This document shows positions 9,206 through 19,378 of a stretch of DNA of 64,000 nt, one piece after another. Source of the DNA: Ensifer oleiphilus (GTDB taxonomy: Bacteria; Pseudomonadota; Alphaproteobacteria; Rhizobiales; Rhizobiaceae); NCBI RefSeq assembly GCF_013371465.1, contig NZ_JABWDU010000001.1, positions 558,001-622,000 of the forward strand, given 5' to 3'. Made by a program: the position numbers and the translations under genes. Numbering within the stretch: the first letter of the stretch is position 1; every line of letters begins with the position of its first letter. The notes beneath the pieces were generated by a model that worked only from the letters and a program-made list of their open reading frames with translations, had not been told where the DNA came from and ran no database searches.

Positions 9206-10630
9206 ATGCGGATTGTGGGCGTTATCGACATCGGCAAGACCAATGCCAAGGTCGCAGCGGTTGATCTCGATCGCTTCGAAGAGATCGCTGTGCGAAAGAC
9301 TGCAAACGGTGTCGTCCAGGGCTATCCGTACCCGCATTTCGATGTCGACCGTCTCTGGGCTTTCGTGCTCGACAGCTTGAAGGCGCTCCATGCCGAACAC
9401 CCCATAGAGGCGATCTCGATCACCACCCACGGCGCGACGGCGGTCGTTCTCGACCAAGCAGGCGGACTTGCCTTGCCCGTGCTCGACTACGAATTTGGCG
9501 GGCCGGATACTCTGTCGGAAGCTTATGAGCGCGTTCGCCCGCCCTTTGCCGAAACCGGTTCGGCGCGCCTGCCGATGGGACTGAATGTTGGCGCGCAACT
9601 GTTCTGGCAGCAGCAGACCTTTGCCGATGCGTTCGCCAGGGTCACGACAATCCTGACCTACGCGCAATACTGGACTTTCAGGCTGACCGGCATCCGCGTC
9701 AACGAACTGACCTCGCTCGGCTGCCACACCGATCTCTGGAACCCGACGGCCGGCACGTTCTCGACGCTGGTGGAAAGCCAGGGGTGGGGCCAACTGTTCG
9801 CGCCGGTTCGCAAGGCTAACGATATCGTCGGTGCGTTGCTGCCTGAGCTTTGCGCCGCCACCGGCATTCCTGTCGGCACGCCCGTCTATTGCGGCATCCA
9901 CGATTCCAACGCATCGCTGCTGCCGCACCTCTTGACCCGCAAGGCGCCTTTCTCGGTCGTGTCGACCGGCACCTGGGTGGTGATGCTGGCGGTCGGCGCT
10001 GACACGGTGACGCTCGATGAACGCCGCGACACGCTGATCAACGTCAACGCACTCGGCGACCCGGTTCCCTCGGCGCGCTTCATGGGCGGTCGCGCCTTCT
10101 CGCTGTTGCTCGGCGACGGCGCGGCGTCCACCTCGTTCGAAGACGAGCAGGCCGTTATTGCGGCCGGGCACATGCTCTTGCCTTCGCTTCCCGAAGGCTC
10201 CGGGCCTTTCCCGTCAGCCAGGGCCCGTTGGACGGTGGATGAAGAGAAGCTGACGCCAGCCGCCAAGGTTGCCGCCGTGTCTTTCCATTTGGCCCTGATG
10301 ACGGCGACTTGCCTCGATCTTATCGGTGCGCGCGGGGATATTGTCGTCGAGGGGCCGTTTGCCGCAAACGCTGCCTATCTGCGCATGCTTCAGGCAGCAA
10401 CGGGACGCCCGGTCCTTGCTGACAGCCGCAATGTGACCGGCACCAGCCTCGGAGCTGCAAGCCTTGTCGACGGCCGCCATGTGCGCACCGGAGCGCAAGC
10501 CTTCGCCGGCCCCATGCCGGAGAGTTTTGTGCGCTATGCGCAAGACTGGCGCGCGCTGACGAAACGCCATGTGCAGCAGGGCAATGACGAAGGTCGAGGT
10601 CGGCTTGGGGAGAGTAACGGCGTCGCGTGA
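9206..10630 (+). CDS. rhaK: Rhamnulose kinase-type sugar kinase (FGGY)
   Basis: 474 residues of the FGGY carbohydrate-kinase fold. The N-terminal phosphate loop reads VIDIGKTNAKVAAVD, there is a typical SITTHGATAVVLD segment, and the catalytic Asp region is YCGIHDSNASLLP. The ATP-site glycines are in SVVSTGTWVVML. It is the last gene of the rightward rha operon. In R. leguminosarum RhaK is reported to be needed both for catabolism and for activity of the transporter, which fits its place in this operon, though that link cannot be read from the sequence. Confidence 0.88.
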   Translation: MRIVGVIDIGKTNAKVAAVDLDRFEEIAVRKTANGVVQGYPYPHFDVDRLWAFVLDSLKALHAEHPIEAISITTHGATAVVLDQAGGLALPVLDYEFGGPDTLSEAYERVRPPFAETGSARLPMGLNVGAQLFWQQQTFADAFARVTTILTYAQYWTFRLTGIRVNELTSLGCHTDLWNPTAGTFSTLVESQGWGQLFAPVRKANDIVGALLPELCAATGIPVGTPVYCGIHDSNASLLPHLLTRKAPFSVVSTGTWVVMLAVGADTVTLDERRDTLINVNALGDPVPSARFMGGRAFSLLLGDGAASTSFEDEQAVIAAGHMLLPSLPEGSGPFPSARARWTVDEEKLTPAAKVAAVSFHLALMTATCLDLIGARGDIVVEGPFAANAAYLRMLQAATGRPVLADSRNVTGTSLGAASLVDGRHVRTGAQAFAGPMPESFVRYAQDWRALTKRHVQQGNDEGRGRLGESNGVA

Positions 10631-10666
10631 AAGACGCCTGTGAGAAGACGAAGCGTGTTCTTCCGC

Positions 10667-10780
10667 TCAGAAAACCGAGCTGCGGTTTGCCGAACGGTTA
10701 TGCTCGAGATTGAGCACGATGGATACGGCCATCATCGTCAGGATTGCTGTGAGTGCGGCGCCAATTCCAAGAACAATCAT
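10667..10780 (-). CDS. Possible small single-span membrane protein (37 residues)
   Basis: A short frame reads leftwards from ATG 10780 to a TGA at 10667. The peptide starts MIVLGIGAALTAILTMMA, continues hydrophobic to about residue 23 and ends in a polar tail of about 14 residues (NLEHNRSANRSSVF). GGGAA stands about 7 bases before the ATG. The frame fills the start of an otherwise empty 665-base gap and is convergent with rhaK. A single transmembrane span with an outside polar tail is what is visible; no function can be given. Confidence 0.4.
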   Translation of the reverse strand: MIVLGIGAALTAILTMMAVSIVLNLEHNRSANRSSVF

Positions 10781-11045
10781 TGTTCGTTTCCCGTCAGCGC
10801 ATCATCATGATTGCGCTTTGCTTGCTGCAAAGGTTTATTCCGCGCGATCCGCGCCGACTTCACTTTCGCTTCGATACGCGAGCGCAAGTAGAAGTACAAT
10901 TCTAAACTCTTGTGAGTGAAAACCTGTTGAAATTCGAGGCTAATAGTGCGGCATTGCTGCGCTGCAAAAACAGTGCCCGAAAACGTCCGGCGAATTTTAG
11001 TGATTCCGGTTACAGGCTATCAACCGTTAACCTTCAAGCAAGGAA

Positions 11046-11053
11046 TTAACCAT
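11046..11053 (+). promoter_or_regulatory. CtrA-type half-site (TTAACCAT) upstream of che operon
   Basis: Exact TTAACCAT, preceded at 11027 by a second TTAACC. The same octamer occurs upstream of flaA and flaB and, inverted, upstream of rem. CtrA binding is inference from the known alphaproteobacterial consensus. Confidence 0.5.
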
Positions 11054-11101
11054 AAACATTGTCCCACACGTCGGAATGGGAAAAATTCACAGTCTCCTCA
11101 A

Positions 11102-11141
11102 GGCATGATGCCGCCCCGCCGTACCGGTTCCGGTCCGGTAT
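11102..11141 (+). promoter_or_regulatory. Late-class flagellar/chemotaxis upstream motif, che operon copy
   Basis: The order of blocks GGCATGATGCCG, then TACCGGT, then CCGGTAT recurs upstream of flaA, flaB and flaC. It ends about 155 bases before the icpA start. A conserved class III upstream motif is known in S. meliloti; this is likely its counterpart. Confidence 0.6.
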
Positions 11142-11296
11142 CGATTCTTCACCGAATTTACTTGCGGGATGGACGATAGCAGACGCCCAAGCGGCGGGGG
11201 CTGATCGCATCGATGTGGCGTGCACGTCCGGTGGACCGTGGACTGTCCTGATCCTCCCCAGGTGAATTCCAAGCATGAAAAACCGGGGATTGAGCG

Positions 11297-12919
11297 TTGA
11301 GGCAGGAAGCATCGTCAGAACAGGCAAGGAAGGGCCAGGCAGGCAGTCTGCTGGAGCGCTTGCGTTTTGCCGGGCTCGACGACGAGAGCTGTTCCCGCGT
11401 CCGTGACACCCGGCATAAGCTTTCCCCCCGCATCGACGCAGCACTTCGCGATCTTTTCCAGCGCCTGCAGAGTTATCCCGACGCAGCCCGGCACTTCGAT
11501 AGCGACCGGCAGCTCGAGCGGCTGCAGGACATCCAATCCTCGCACTGGAACGTGCTGACCGACGCGCGTTTCGATGGCCTCTATGCTGAGCGCGTCAAGG
11601 TGCTTGCCGATACTTCGAACCGCATGGGCCTCGATCCACGTTGGCAGATGGCAAGCCATGCAGTCGTGCTTGAGCACCTGGTTATCGGCCTCATTGAAGA
11701 GGCTTGGCCGAAGTCCTTCCTGCCGATGGGCAGAGGACGACGCAAGGAACTGTGCGATCTGGTCGCGGCGCTTGTCCGCACCGTCTTCGTCGATACCGAG
11801 ATCGGCGTCTCGCTCCGCTTCAACGCCCTGCGACAGCAGCACCAGCGCCAGCTCGCCGACCAGCACAGTGCCGACGAGCAGGCTGTAACGACGCTTTTCG
11901 GCGATTTCGCCAAGGGCTTGGGCGAGGGGGACCTCGGCGTGCGCCTGTCCGAGAACGCACCCGACGCCTACCAGCCGATCGTTGCCAGCCTGAATGCGGC
12001 GCTCGACACGATCCAGCAGAGCCTGCAGTCTGCCGATCAGCGCGGCCAGGCGGCCGAGACTCTTGTCGGTCGTTTGCGCGAAGGTGCCGCCGGTTTCTAC
12101 GATAAGGCAACCGCGGAAGCCGATGCCCTCTCGGGCCAGATTGCGGCCCTTTCCGACATGACCGAACGCATGGCCACAGGCTCGAACCGCATCAGCGCCA
12201 CCGAGATGAAGGCCAACGAGACGCGGGTTGCCGTCGAGCGCAGTGGCGAGATCGCCGGCCAGGCCATTTCCGCCATGGCCGACATCGAGGCATCGGCCGA
12301 GAAGATCGGCCAGATCATCGGCGTCATCGATGAGATCGCTTTCCAGACCAATCTCTTGGCGCTGAACGCCGGCATCGAGGCTGCAAGGGCGGGCGACAGC
12401 GGTCGTGGCTTTGCCGTCGTTGCCCAGGAAGTGCGCGCGCTTGCGCAGCGCTCCGGCGAGGCAGCGCGCGAAATCAAACAACTGGTAACGGGCACCAAGT
12501 CGCAGGTCGAGACCGGCGTCGAGATCGTCGGCCGCACGCAGGATGCGATCAGCAGCATCGTCCAGCAGGTCACATCGATCAATGCCGCGGTCTCCGGCAT
12601 CGCCCGCGAAGCCGAGCAGCAAGTCGGCGACCTCAAGGGCGTAACATCCGACATCGGGGCGATCTCGCACGCCGTCAAGGCAAGTGCGGCGATGGCGGGC
12701 GAGACGGTCCGCTCTTCCGACGATCTGCACAATGTCATCGTCGAGCTTGGCGAGACGATCCGCAGGTTCCGTGTCGAACGTCGCCACGCGGTTTCACCAA
12801 CACCGACTGCCAGCCAGGGACGCCGCCTCGCGGCTCCTGTGGCCACGGTCGAAGACGAAATGGCGACGCCGTTGTTCGATGACGGCCCGCAACGTCAGTT
12901 CGCCGGTTGGCAACGCTGA
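11297..12919 (+). CDS. icpA: Soluble globin-coupled chemoreceptor, first gene of che operon
   Basis: 540 residues. Residues about 15-170 look like a protoglobin sensor (a helix-rich region with a His in [10 protein letters not shown], about residue 120, as candidate haem ligand). About 195-240 resemble a HAMP-like linker, and about 245-500 are an MCP signalling domain with the hairpin tip [20 protein letters not shown] near 345-365. There is no transmembrane segment, so it should act in the cytoplasm. The frame has no ATG before about residue 110; TTG 11297 is chosen because GGGGA lies 7 bases upstream and an in-frame stop is at 11291. Oxygen or redox sensing is inference from the fold. Confidence 0.85.
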   Translation: MRQEASSEQARKGQAGSLLERLRFAGLDDESCSRVRDTRHKLSPRIDAALRDLFQRLQSYPDAARHFDSDRQLERLQDIQSSHWNVLTDARFDGLYAERVKVLADTSNRMGLDPRWQMASHAVVLEHLVIGLIEEAWPKSFLPMGRGRRKELCDLVAALVRTVFVDTEIGVSLRFNALRQQHQRQLADQHSADEQAVTTLFGDFAKGLGEGDLGVRLSENAPDAYQPIVASLNAALDTIQQSLQSADQRGQAAETLVGRLREGAAGFYDKATAEADALSGQIAALSDMTERMATGSNRISATEMKANETRVAVERSGEIAGQAISAMADIEASAEKIGQIIGVIDEIAFQTNLLALNAGIEAARAGDSGRGFAVVAQEVRALAQRSGEAAREIKQLVTGTKSQVETGVEIVGRTQDAISSIVQQVTSINAAVSGIAREAEQQVGDLKGVTSDIGAISHAVKASAAMAGETVRSSDDLHNVIVELGETIRRFRVERRHAVSPTPTASQGRRLAAPVATVEDEMATPLFDDGPQRQFAGWQR

Positions 12920-12960
12920 TCCCAGGGACACTCAAGAGTTAGCAGTCGAGGAAAACAGGA

Positions 12961-13254
12961 ATGGCCAGCAAGAAGACCGCCCGCAAGACGCTCAGCCTCG
13001 CTCCGGTGTTGGACCTGAACGAAGCGACGACGTTGCATGAGAAGCTTTTGGGCCTGAAGGGCAGCGATCTCACGATCGATGCCTCGGCGGTCGAGCGGGT
13101 GGGAACGCTTTGTGTCCAGGTCCTGATGGCTGGTGCCAAGACTTGGGAAGAAGAACATTTGTCTTTCACCTTCAGCAAGGTGTCGGACGCTTTCGAGAAA
13201 ACGACACAGCTCATCGGGGTCGACATCGACCACCTGATGGCAAAGGAGATTTGA
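12961..13254 (+). CDS. cheS: CheS, STAS-domain protein of the che operon
   Basis: 97 residues, one STAS-like domain (DLTIDASAVERVGTLCVQVL is the central strand-helix unit). In S. meliloti the gene at this place, CheS, binds CheA and speeds loss of phosphate from CheY1, the phosphate-sink regulator. The position directly before cheY1 (3-base gap) supports the same role here. The Ser/Thr that anti-sigma antagonists phosphorylate is not obvious, so switching by phosphorylation is doubtful. Confidence 0.82.
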   Translation: MASKKTARKTLSLAPVLDLNEATTLHEKLLGLKGSDLTIDASAVERVGTLCVQVLMAGAKTWEEEHLSFTFSKVSDAFEKTTQLIGVDIDHLMAKEI

Positions 13255-13257
13255 AGA

Positions 13258-13623
13258 ATGAAAAAGCGAGTTCTGACAGTCGACGACTCCCGGACGATCC
13301 GGAACATGCTTCTGGTCACGCTGAACAATGCCGGCTTCGAAACGATCCAGGCGGAAGACGGCGTCGAGGGCCTCGAGGTTCTTGAGGAAGCCAATCCCGA
13401 TGTCATCGTCACCGACATCAACATGCCGCGTCTCGACGGCTTCGGCTTCATCGAGGGCGTGCGCAAGAACGACCGCTACCGCGCTGTGCCGATCCTGGTG
13501 CTGACCACGGAAAGCGACGCTGAAAAGAAGAACCGTGCCCGTCAGGCCGGTGCCACCGGCTGGATCGTCAAGCCGTTCGACCCGACCAAACTGATTGATG
13601 CAATCGAGCGCGTAACGGCCTGA
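13258..13623 (+). CDS. cheY1: CheY1, response regulator (probable phosphate sink)
   Basis: 121 residues, a stand-alone receiver. The acidic pair D9-D10, acceptor D53 (VTDINMP), hydroxyl residue in VLTTES (about T84) and K105 (VKPF) are all present. By analogy with S. meliloti it drains phosphate from CheA and does not drive the motor. It lies between cheS and cheA. Confidence 0.9.
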   Translation: MKKRVLTVDDSRTIRNMLLVTLNNAGFETIQAEDGVEGLEVLEEANPDVIVTDINMPRLDGFGFIEGVRKNDRYRAVPILVLTTESDAEKKNRARQAGATGWIVKPFDPTKLIDAIERVTA

Positions 13624-13642
13624 AGTCCGAGGATAGCCTCCA

Positions 13643-15931
13643 ATGGATATGAACGAAATCAAAGAGATCTTCTTCCAGGAATGCGAGGAACAACTCGCCG
13701 AACTGGAATCGGGTCTGCTGAAGCTCAATGATGGCGACCGCGATCCGGAAACGGTCAATGCCGTGTTTCGCGCGGTGCACTCGATCAAGGGTGGCGCCGG
13801 TGCTTTCGGGCTCGACGACCTCGTCTCCTTCGCCCACGTGTTCGAGACGACACTTGATTGCGTTCGTTCCAACAGGCTCGACCCCGGCCCTGAGGTTCTG
13901 AAGGTGATGCTGAAGTCGGCCGACGTGCTCGCCGACCTGACGAACGCTGCCCGCGATGGCGGCAGTGTCGACGAGGCGCGCAGCCGCCAGCTGATCAAGG
14001 AGCTCGAGGCGCTTGCCAATGGCGAAGTGCCCCAGGCATCGTCCGTAGCCGAGCCGGTCGCCAAGGCCGCCCCGGTTGCCGCAGCACCCGTCGTCAACGA
14101 CGAAGGCTTCCAGCCTGTCGCCTTCTCCTTCGACGATTTCGAGACGGACGAGCCGGCCTTGATGGACTTGCCGACCTACGAGATCGTCTTCAAGCCGAAA
14201 TCCGATCTCTACGCCAAGGGCAACGACGCGACTTTGCTTCTGCGCGACCTCTCGCGCCTTGGCGAGATGAGCATCCATTGCGACATGGACGCGCTCCCGG
14301 CGCTCGATCGCCTGAGCCCGGAAACGGCCTACTTCTCCTGGAAGGTGTCGCTGAAGACGGACAAGGGTGAAGACGCGATCCGCACGGTTTTCGAATTCGC
14401 CGAGTGGGATTGCGACCTCGACGTTTCGCGGGTCTCGGGCGATGCCGCCCCTGTCGGCGAGGAGCTGCCGATGCAGCCGGTACCGTTCGATCTGTCGATC
14501 CTCGACGACGAGCCGGCTGGCCCCATCGGCGTGATCGAGGAAGAAGAACAACTGGCAGCACAGCAGGAGATCCGCAACGCGGCCGTCGCTGCTGCCGGTA
14601 CCGCCAGCAACGTGTTGCAGATGGCCCAGTCCGCCGCCCGCGCACCCGCTGAAAAATCGGCCGGCGCCGCCGCCAGTGCTGCTGCTCAATCCGCAGCCGC
14701 TCAGCAGGCAGCAGCGTCCGCTGCGACACCGACCATCCGCGTCGATCTCGATCGCGTCGACCGCCTGATCAACCTCGTCGGCGAACTCGTGATCAACCAG
14801 GCAATGCTGTCGCAGAGCGTGGTCGAGAACGACGCCAACGGCACCTCGTCGATCAACATGGGCCTCGAAGAGCTGCAGCAGCTCACCCGCGAGATCCAGG
14901 ACTCGGTGATGGCGATCCGCGCGCAGCCGGTAAAGCCGGTATTCCAGCGCATGTCGCGTATCGTTCGCGAAATCGCCGACATGACGGGCAAGTCTGTCCG
15001 CCTCATCACCGAGGGTGAAAACACCGAAGTCGACAAGACGGTCATCGACAAGCTGGCCGAACCGTTGACGCACATGATCCGCAACGCCGTCGACCACGGC
15101 CTTGAAACGCCCGAGAAGCGTCTCGCCGCCGGCAAGAGCGCCGAAGGCACCGTGCGCCTGACCGCAAAGCACCGTTCGGGCCGCATCGTCATCGAGCTTG
15201 CCGACGACGGTGCCGGCATCAACCGCGAGAAGGTGCGCCAGAAGGCGATCGACAACGATCTGATCGCCGCGGACGCCAATCTCTCCGACGAGGAGATCGA
15301 CAACCTGATCTTCCACGCCGGCTTCTCGACGGCCGACAAGATCTCCGACATCTCCGGCCGCGGCGTCGGCATGGACGTGGTCAAGCGCTCGATCCAGGCG
15401 CTCGGCGGCCGTATCAACATCTCGTCGAAGCCTGGCCATGGCTCGGTCTTCACCATGAGCCTGCCGCTGACGCTGGCCGTTCTCGACGGCATGGTGGTCA
15501 CGGTCGCCAACCAGACGCTGGTGGTGCCGCTGACGGCGATCGTCGAAACACTGCAGCCGGAAGCCGCCGCAATCCATTCCTTCGGCTCCAACCAGCGGCT
15601 GATTTCGATCCGCAACTCCTTCTGCCCGCTGGTCGATGTCGGTCGCATCCTCAACTTCCGCGCCAGCCAGGCAAACCCGGTCGAAGGTGTTGCGCTTCTG
15701 GTGGAATCGGAAGGTGGTGGCCAGCGCGCACTGATGGTCGACGCCATCCAGGGCCAGCGCCAGGTCGTCATCAAGAGCCTCGAGGCCAACTATACGCACG
15801 TGCCGGGCATTGCAGCCGCCACCATTCTCGGCGACGGCAGGGTGGCGCTCATCCTCGATGTCGACACGATCGTGGCCGCCTCGCGTGGCCAGTCGCTGAA
15901 GCCTGAAATGTCTCTCGCTGCTGCTGGATGA
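13643..15931 (+). CDS. cheA: CheA, chemotaxis histidine kinase
   Basis: 762 residues in the classical five-domain order. P1 carries the phospho-accepting H46 in [12 protein letters not shown]. The P2 regulator-binding region lies around 180-290. A long Ala/Gln-rich linker (about 310-365) precedes the P3 dimer helices. P4 is the ATPase, with the N box ([11 protein letters not shown]), G1 ([10 protein letters not shown]) and G2 (GRGVGMDVV). P5 is a CheW-like domain at the C-terminus. It autophosphorylates and passes phosphate to CheY1, CheY2 and CheB. Its stop overlaps the possible cheW start. Confidence 0.96.
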   Translation: MDMNEIKEIFFQECEEQLAELESGLLKLNDGDRDPETVNAVFRAVHSIKGGAGAFGLDDLVSFAHVFETTLDCVRSNRLDPGPEVLKVMLKSADVLADLTNAARDGGSVDEARSRQLIKELEALANGEVPQASSVAEPVAKAAPVAAAPVVNDEGFQPVAFSFDDFETDEPALMDLPTYEIVFKPKSDLYAKGNDATLLLRDLSRLGEMSIHCDMDALPALDRLSPETAYFSWKVSLKTDKGEDAIRTVFEFAEWDCDLDVSRVSGDAAPVGEELPMQPVPFDLSILDDEPAGPIGVIEEEEQLAAQQEIRNAAVAAAGTASNVLQMAQSAARAPAEKSAGAAASAAAQSAAAQQAAASAATPTIRVDLDRVDRLINLVGELVINQAMLSQSVVENDANGTSSINMGLEELQQLTREIQDSVMAIRAQPVKPVFQRMSRIVREIADMTGKSVRLITEGENTEVDKTVIDKLAEPLTHMIRNAVDHGLETPEKRLAAGKSAEGTVRLTAKHRSGRIVIELADDGAGINREKVRQKAIDNDLIAADANLSDEEIDNLIFHAGFSTADKISDISGRGVGMDVVKRSIQALGGRINISSKPGHGSVFTMSLPLTLAVLDGMVVTVANQTLVVPLTAIVETLQPEAAAIHSFGSNQRLISIRNSFCPLVDVGRILNFRASQANPVEGVALLVESEGGGQRALMVDAIQGQRQVVIKSLEANYTHVPGIAAATILGDGRVALILDVDTIVAASRGQSLKPEMSLAAAG

Positions 15932-16407
15932 ATGTGATGACCTATGCCGCAAAGAATCTGACCACGGACGGACGAGAGCTGATCGCTTTCCGCGTCGGCG
16001 ATCAGGAATTCTGCGTGAACGTGATGTCCGTGCGCGAAATTCGCGGGTGGACACCGGCGACTGCGATGCCGCATGCGCCGTCCTACATGCTCGGCATCAT
16101 CAACCTGCGCGGTGCGGTGTTGCCGATCGTCGATCTGTCGGCACGCCTCGGCATGAAGCCGGCCGAGCCGACCGTCCGCCACGTCATCATTGTCGCCCAG
16201 GTGAAGAGCCAGGTGGTCGGACTGCTCGTTGACGCCGTCTCCGACATCCTGACGATCACCGACGACAAGATCCAGCCGACGCCGGATGTCATCTCGTCCG
16301 AATTCGAAAGGAGCTTCGCCCGTGGCGTGCTCGCGATCGAAGGTCGGTTGATCTGCCTAATAGAACTCGAATCTGTCTTCCCGCAGGAAGAAAGGGAAGC
16401 AGCATGA
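15928..16407 (+). CDS. cheW: CheW, receptor-kinase coupling protein
   Basis: 159 residues from ATG 15928, which overlaps the cheA stop by 4 bases; ATG 15937 (MTYAAKN) is an alternative with a slightly better upstream GGA. The domain shows [21 protein letters not shown] and the conserved [12 protein letters not shown]. It bridges receptors and CheA. The stop overlaps the cheR start. Confidence 0.93.
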   Translation: MNVMTYAAKNLTTDGRELIAFRVGDQEFCVNVMSVREIRGWTPATAMPHAPSYMLGIINLRGAVLPIVDLSARLGMKPAEPTVRHVIIVAQVKSQVVGLLVDAVSDILTITDDKIQPTPDVISSEFERSFARGVLAIEGRLICLIELESVFPQEEREAA

Positions 16408-17312
16408 GAAACCAGGCCGTTCTCGAACAGAAGCAGTCGCCCGACGAATGCCTGGCAAGCGGCGAGTATCCGCTGACGCGCCGCGATCTCAATGAAATCG
16501 CAGCGATGATCTACGCCGATGCCGGCATCTACCTCAACGAAACCAAGGCATCCCTGGTCTATTCCCGGCTGTCGAAGCACATCCGCAACCTCGGTCTCAA
16601 GGGCTTCCGCGAATACTGCCAGCTGGTCTCTTCGCCTGCGGGTGCCGCCGCCCGGCGCGATATGCTCTCGCACTTGACGACGAACTTCACGCGCTTCTTT
16701 CGCGAGAACCATCACTTCGAGCATCTGAAGACGGATGTTCTGCCGGAGTTGATTGCCCGCGCCAAGGCCGGAGGTCGCGTGCGCATCTGGTCGGCCGCCT
16801 GTTCGGACGGGCAGGAACCCTACTCGATCGCGCTGACGGTGCTGTCGCTGCTGCCGAATGCGGCGGACTACGACTTCCGCATTCTCGCCACCGATATCGA
16901 TCCGAAGATCCTGGCGCTGGCACGGGCCGGTGCCTATGACGCTACCGCACTCGAAACGGTCAATCCGGCCATGCGCAAGCAATGGTTCGACGAGGTCAAT
17001 TCCGGCGGCCGCTTCAAGTGGCAGATCGACGATCGCGTCAAGAAGCTCATCACCTTCAACGAACTGAACCTGATGGCGCAATGGCCGTTCAAGGGACCGT
17101 TCGACGTGATCTTCTGCCGCAACGTCGTCATCTATTTCGACGAGCCGACCCAGATGAAGATCTGGTCGCGCTTCGCCGGAATGCTCGGCACCAACGGCCA
17201 TCTTTACATCGGTCATTCCGAGCGCGTGTCGGGCGACGCCAAGTCGCAGTTCGACAATATCGGCATCACCACCTATCGCCATACCGGCAAGTTTCATGGA
17301 GGACGGGTATGA
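16404..17312 (+). CDS. cheR: CheR, chemoreceptor methyltransferase
   Basis: 302 residues. The N-terminal helical domain contains [15 protein letters not shown]. The SAM-binding domain has [17 protein letters not shown], the acidic ATDID and the conserved [13 protein letters not shown]. It methylates receptor glutamates for adaptation, working against CheB. Overlaps of 4 bases at both ends show tight coupling with cheW and cheB. Confidence 0.95.
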   Translation: MRNQAVLEQKQSPDECLASGEYPLTRRDLNEIAAMIYADAGIYLNETKASLVYSRLSKHIRNLGLKGFREYCQLVSSPAGAAARRDMLSHLTTNFTRFFRENHHFEHLKTDVLPELIARAKAGGRVRIWSAACSDGQEPYSIALTVLSLLPNAADYDFRILATDIDPKILALARAGAYDATALETVNPAMRKQWFDEVNSGGRFKWQIDDRVKKLITFNELNLMAQWPFKGPFDVIFCRNVVIYFDEPTQMKIWSRFAGMLGTNGHLYIGHSERVSGDAKSQFDNIGITTYRHTGKFHGGRV

Positions 17313-18367
17313 CCGCACCCGCTCGTGTTCTCGTCGTCGATGATTCAGCCACCATGCGTGGCCTGATCACGGCAGTTCTCAATTCCGATCCGGGCGTAAC
17401 CGTCGTCGGCCAGGCGGCCGATGCGATGGAGGCGCGCCAGGCGATCAAGCAGCTCGATCCCGATGTCGTGACCCTCGACATCGAGATGCCGAACATGAAT
17501 GGCCTGGAATTCCTCGACAAGATCATGCGCCTGCGTCCGATGCCGGTCATCATGGTCTCGACGCTCACGCACAAGGGGGCCGAGGCAACAATTGCAGCGC
17601 TTGAAATCGGTGCGTTCGACTGCGTCGGAAAGCCGCTTCCGGGTGACCCCAATCCTTTTGCCGGTCTCGTCGACAAGGTAAAGGCGGCCGCGCGTTCGCA
17701 GCGCAAGTTCATCATCACCGGCAACAAGACGGCAGCACCCGCTGCAGCCAATGCCAATGGTGCCTCTGACTATCGGGCAGGCCGCAAGATCATCGCGATC
17801 GGCGCCTCGACCGGCGGCGTCGAGGCCCTGATCACCGTGCTGCAGAAGTTCCCGGCAAACTGCCCGCCGACGGTGATCACGCAGCATATGCCGCACACCT
17901 TCACCAAGAGCTTCGCCGAGCGGCTCAATCGCCTATGCGCACCAACGGTGCAGGAAGCAACCGACGGCGCGCGGCTGGAAATCGGCAAGGTCTATCTGGC
18001 TCCGGGTGGCGAGCGTCACCTGCAAGTGGCCAATCCGACGGCACCGTGCTGCCGTCTGGTCGACCGAGATCCCGTCAACGGCCATCGTCCTTCGGTCGAT
18101 GTGCTGTTCGATTCGGTCGCCGAACTTGCCGGTCGCAATGCGATCGGTGTCATTCTGACCGGCATGGGCCGCGACGGCGCATCCGGTCTCCTGAAAATGC
18201 GGCATGCCGGAGCAAAGACCTTCGGCCAAAACGAAAAGACATGTGTCGTCTACGGCATGCCGAGAGTTGCATATGAATTGGGTGCCGTCGAAACGCAGCT
18301 CCCCCTCGGTTCCATCGGGGAAGAGATACTGAAGACAGCGGCGCTCCGGAAGGAAGGAAGCGAATAA
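17309..18367 (+). CDS. cheB: CheB, chemoreceptor methylesterase/deamidase
   Basis: 352 residues. The receiver domain has D57 (VTLDIEMP) and K108 (GKPLP). The C-terminal esterase has the catalytic triad S167 (GASTGG), H193 (ITQHMP) and D289 (GMGRDGA). ATG 17309 overlaps the cheR stop, and the protein then begins [14 protein letters not shown] as in the family; a longer in-frame extension upstream lies inside cheR and is not translated in all likelihood. Confidence 0.95.
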   Translation: MTAPARVLVVDDSATMRGLITAVLNSDPGVTVVGQAADAMEARQAIKQLDPDVVTLDIEMPNMNGLEFLDKIMRLRPMPVIMVSTLTHKGAEATIAALEIGAFDCVGKPLPGDPNPFAGLVDKVKAAARSQRKFIITGNKTAAPAAANANGASDYRAGRKIIAIGASTGGVEALITVLQKFPANCPPTVITQHMPHTFTKSFAERLNRLCAPTVQEATDGARLEIGKVYLAPGGERHLQVANPTAPCCRLVDRDPVNGHRPSVDVLFDSVAELAGRNAIGVILTGMGRDGASGLLKMRHAGAKTFGQNEKTCVVYGMPRVAYELGAVETQLPLGSIGEEILKTAALRKEGSE

Positions 18368-18756
18368 TGTCCATCGCCGAAAAAATCAAAGTACTGATCG
18401 TCGACGATCAGGTCACGAGCCGCCTGCTTCTGGGCGATGCCTTGCAGCAGCTGGGCTTCAAGCAGATCACGGCTGCTGGTGACGGGGAACAGGGCATGAA
18501 GATCATGGCCCAGAACCCGCATCACCTTGTTATCTCCGACTTCAACATGCCGAAGATGGACGGCCTCGGCCTGCTCCAGGCCGTGCGCTCCAACCCGGCG
18601 ACGAAGAAGGCGGCCTTCATCATCCTGACGGCGCAGGGCGACCGCGCGCTGGTCCAGAAGGCGGCCGCACTCGGGGCGAACAACGTGCTGGCAAAGCCGT
18701 TCACCATCGAAAAGATGAAGGCCGCCATCGAAGCCGTATTTGGGGCGTTGAAATGA
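18367..18756 (+). CDS. cheY2: CheY2, motor-binding response regulator
   Basis: 129 residues, a stand-alone receiver with acidic residues D13-D14, acceptor D58 (VISDFNMP), T in FIILTAQ and K110 (LAKPF). In S. meliloti phosphorylated CheY2 slows the unidirectional motor. ATG 18367 shares one base with the cheB stop. Confidence 0.92.
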   Translation: MSIAEKIKVLIVDDQVTSRLLLGDALQQLGFKQITAAGDGEQGMKIMAQNPHHLVISDFNMPKMDGLGLLQAVRSNPATKKAAFIILTAQGDRALVQKAAALGANNVLAKPFTIEKMKAAIEAVFGALK

Positions 18757-19307
18757 ACATGGAAGCCGTCGGTAAGCGCGTGCATGTCATCCAGGGCGAG
18801 TACAAGGTCTTCAACGATCCCAATGTGGTGTTGTCGACCATTCTCGGTTCCTGCGTGGCGGCCTGCATGCGCGATCCCGTGGTCGGAGTCGGCGGCATGA
18901 ATCATTTCCTGCTGCCGGGATCGGCGTCATCGCCCGCTTCCGGCGGCGACGCTACCCGCTACGGTGTCCATCTTATGGAGCTGTTGATCAACGGCCTGCT
19001 GAAGCAGGGCGCTCGCCGCGATCGGCTCGAAGCCAAGATCTTCGGCGGGGCCAAGACCATCGCGCGGTTCTCGAATGTCGGTGAGCAGAACGCTGCCTTT
19101 GCCCGGCAGTTCCTGCTCGACGAAGGCATTCGCATCGTCGGCGAGAGCACGGGCGGCGAACACGGCCGCAAGCTCGAATACTGGCCGTCGTCGGGACGCG
19201 CCCGTCAGTACGCACTGACAGGCGTGGAAACCCAGCGCACCGTTCAGCTGGAAGTGCGTCCGGTCGTGGCGCCGCGTCCGGTCGAAAGCTCCATCGAATT
19301 CTTTTGA
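18753..19307 (+). CDS. cheD: CheD, chemoreceptor glutamine deamidase
   Basis: 184 residues. The catalytic Cys is C34 in [11 protein letters not shown] and the His is H51 in [10 protein letters not shown], both in the family arrangement. [13 protein letters not shown]-like residues close the domain. It overlaps cheY2 by 4 bases and is followed by a GC-rich hairpin before cheT. Confidence 0.93.
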   Translation: MNMEAVGKRVHVIQGEYKVFNDPNVVLSTILGSCVAACMRDPVVGVGGMNHFLLPGSASSPASGGDATRYGVHLMELLINGLLKQGARRDRLEAKIFGGAKTIARFSNVGEQNAAFARQFLLDEGIRIVGESTGGEHGRKLEYWPSSGRARQYALTGVETQRTVQLEVRPVVAPRPVESSIEFF

Positions 19308-19308
19308 T

Positions 19309-19330
19309 CCTGCGGGGTTTGTCCCGCAGG
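19309..19330 (+). other. Hairpin between cheD and cheT
   Basis: An 8-base stem CCTGCGGG (19309-19316) pairs with CCCGCAGG (19323-19330) around a 6-base loop, just after the cheD stop. No T-run follows, so it is more likely an mRNA-processing or partial attenuation site than a full terminator. Confidence 0.45.
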
Positions 19331-19378
19331 CGACCCAACACCTGCACTATCGCTAGAAAAACCACGTGAGAACCGACA

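Larger units (their letters stand above)
10781..11296. other. Upstream region of the chemotaxis operon
   Basis: About 500 bases without a convincing gene. It holds a TTAACC half-site (11027-11032), a TTAACCAT box (11046-11053) and a composite motif shared with the flagellin genes (11102-11141). The stretch 10860-11060 is clearly richer in AT than the flanking genes, as expected for a promoter region. Confidence 0.6.

Noticed and set aside
10615-10635. A small GGCGTC/GACGCC stem overlapping the rhaK stop as a terminator
   Set aside because: Only a 6-base stem, no T-run. Not convincing as a terminator.
13568-16054. An open frame of more than 800 codons on the minus strand opposite cheA
   Set aside because: It mirrors the third-position GC bias of cheA, has low-complexity His/Asp/Arg-rich content and no family resemblance. 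cheA on the plus strand is certain.
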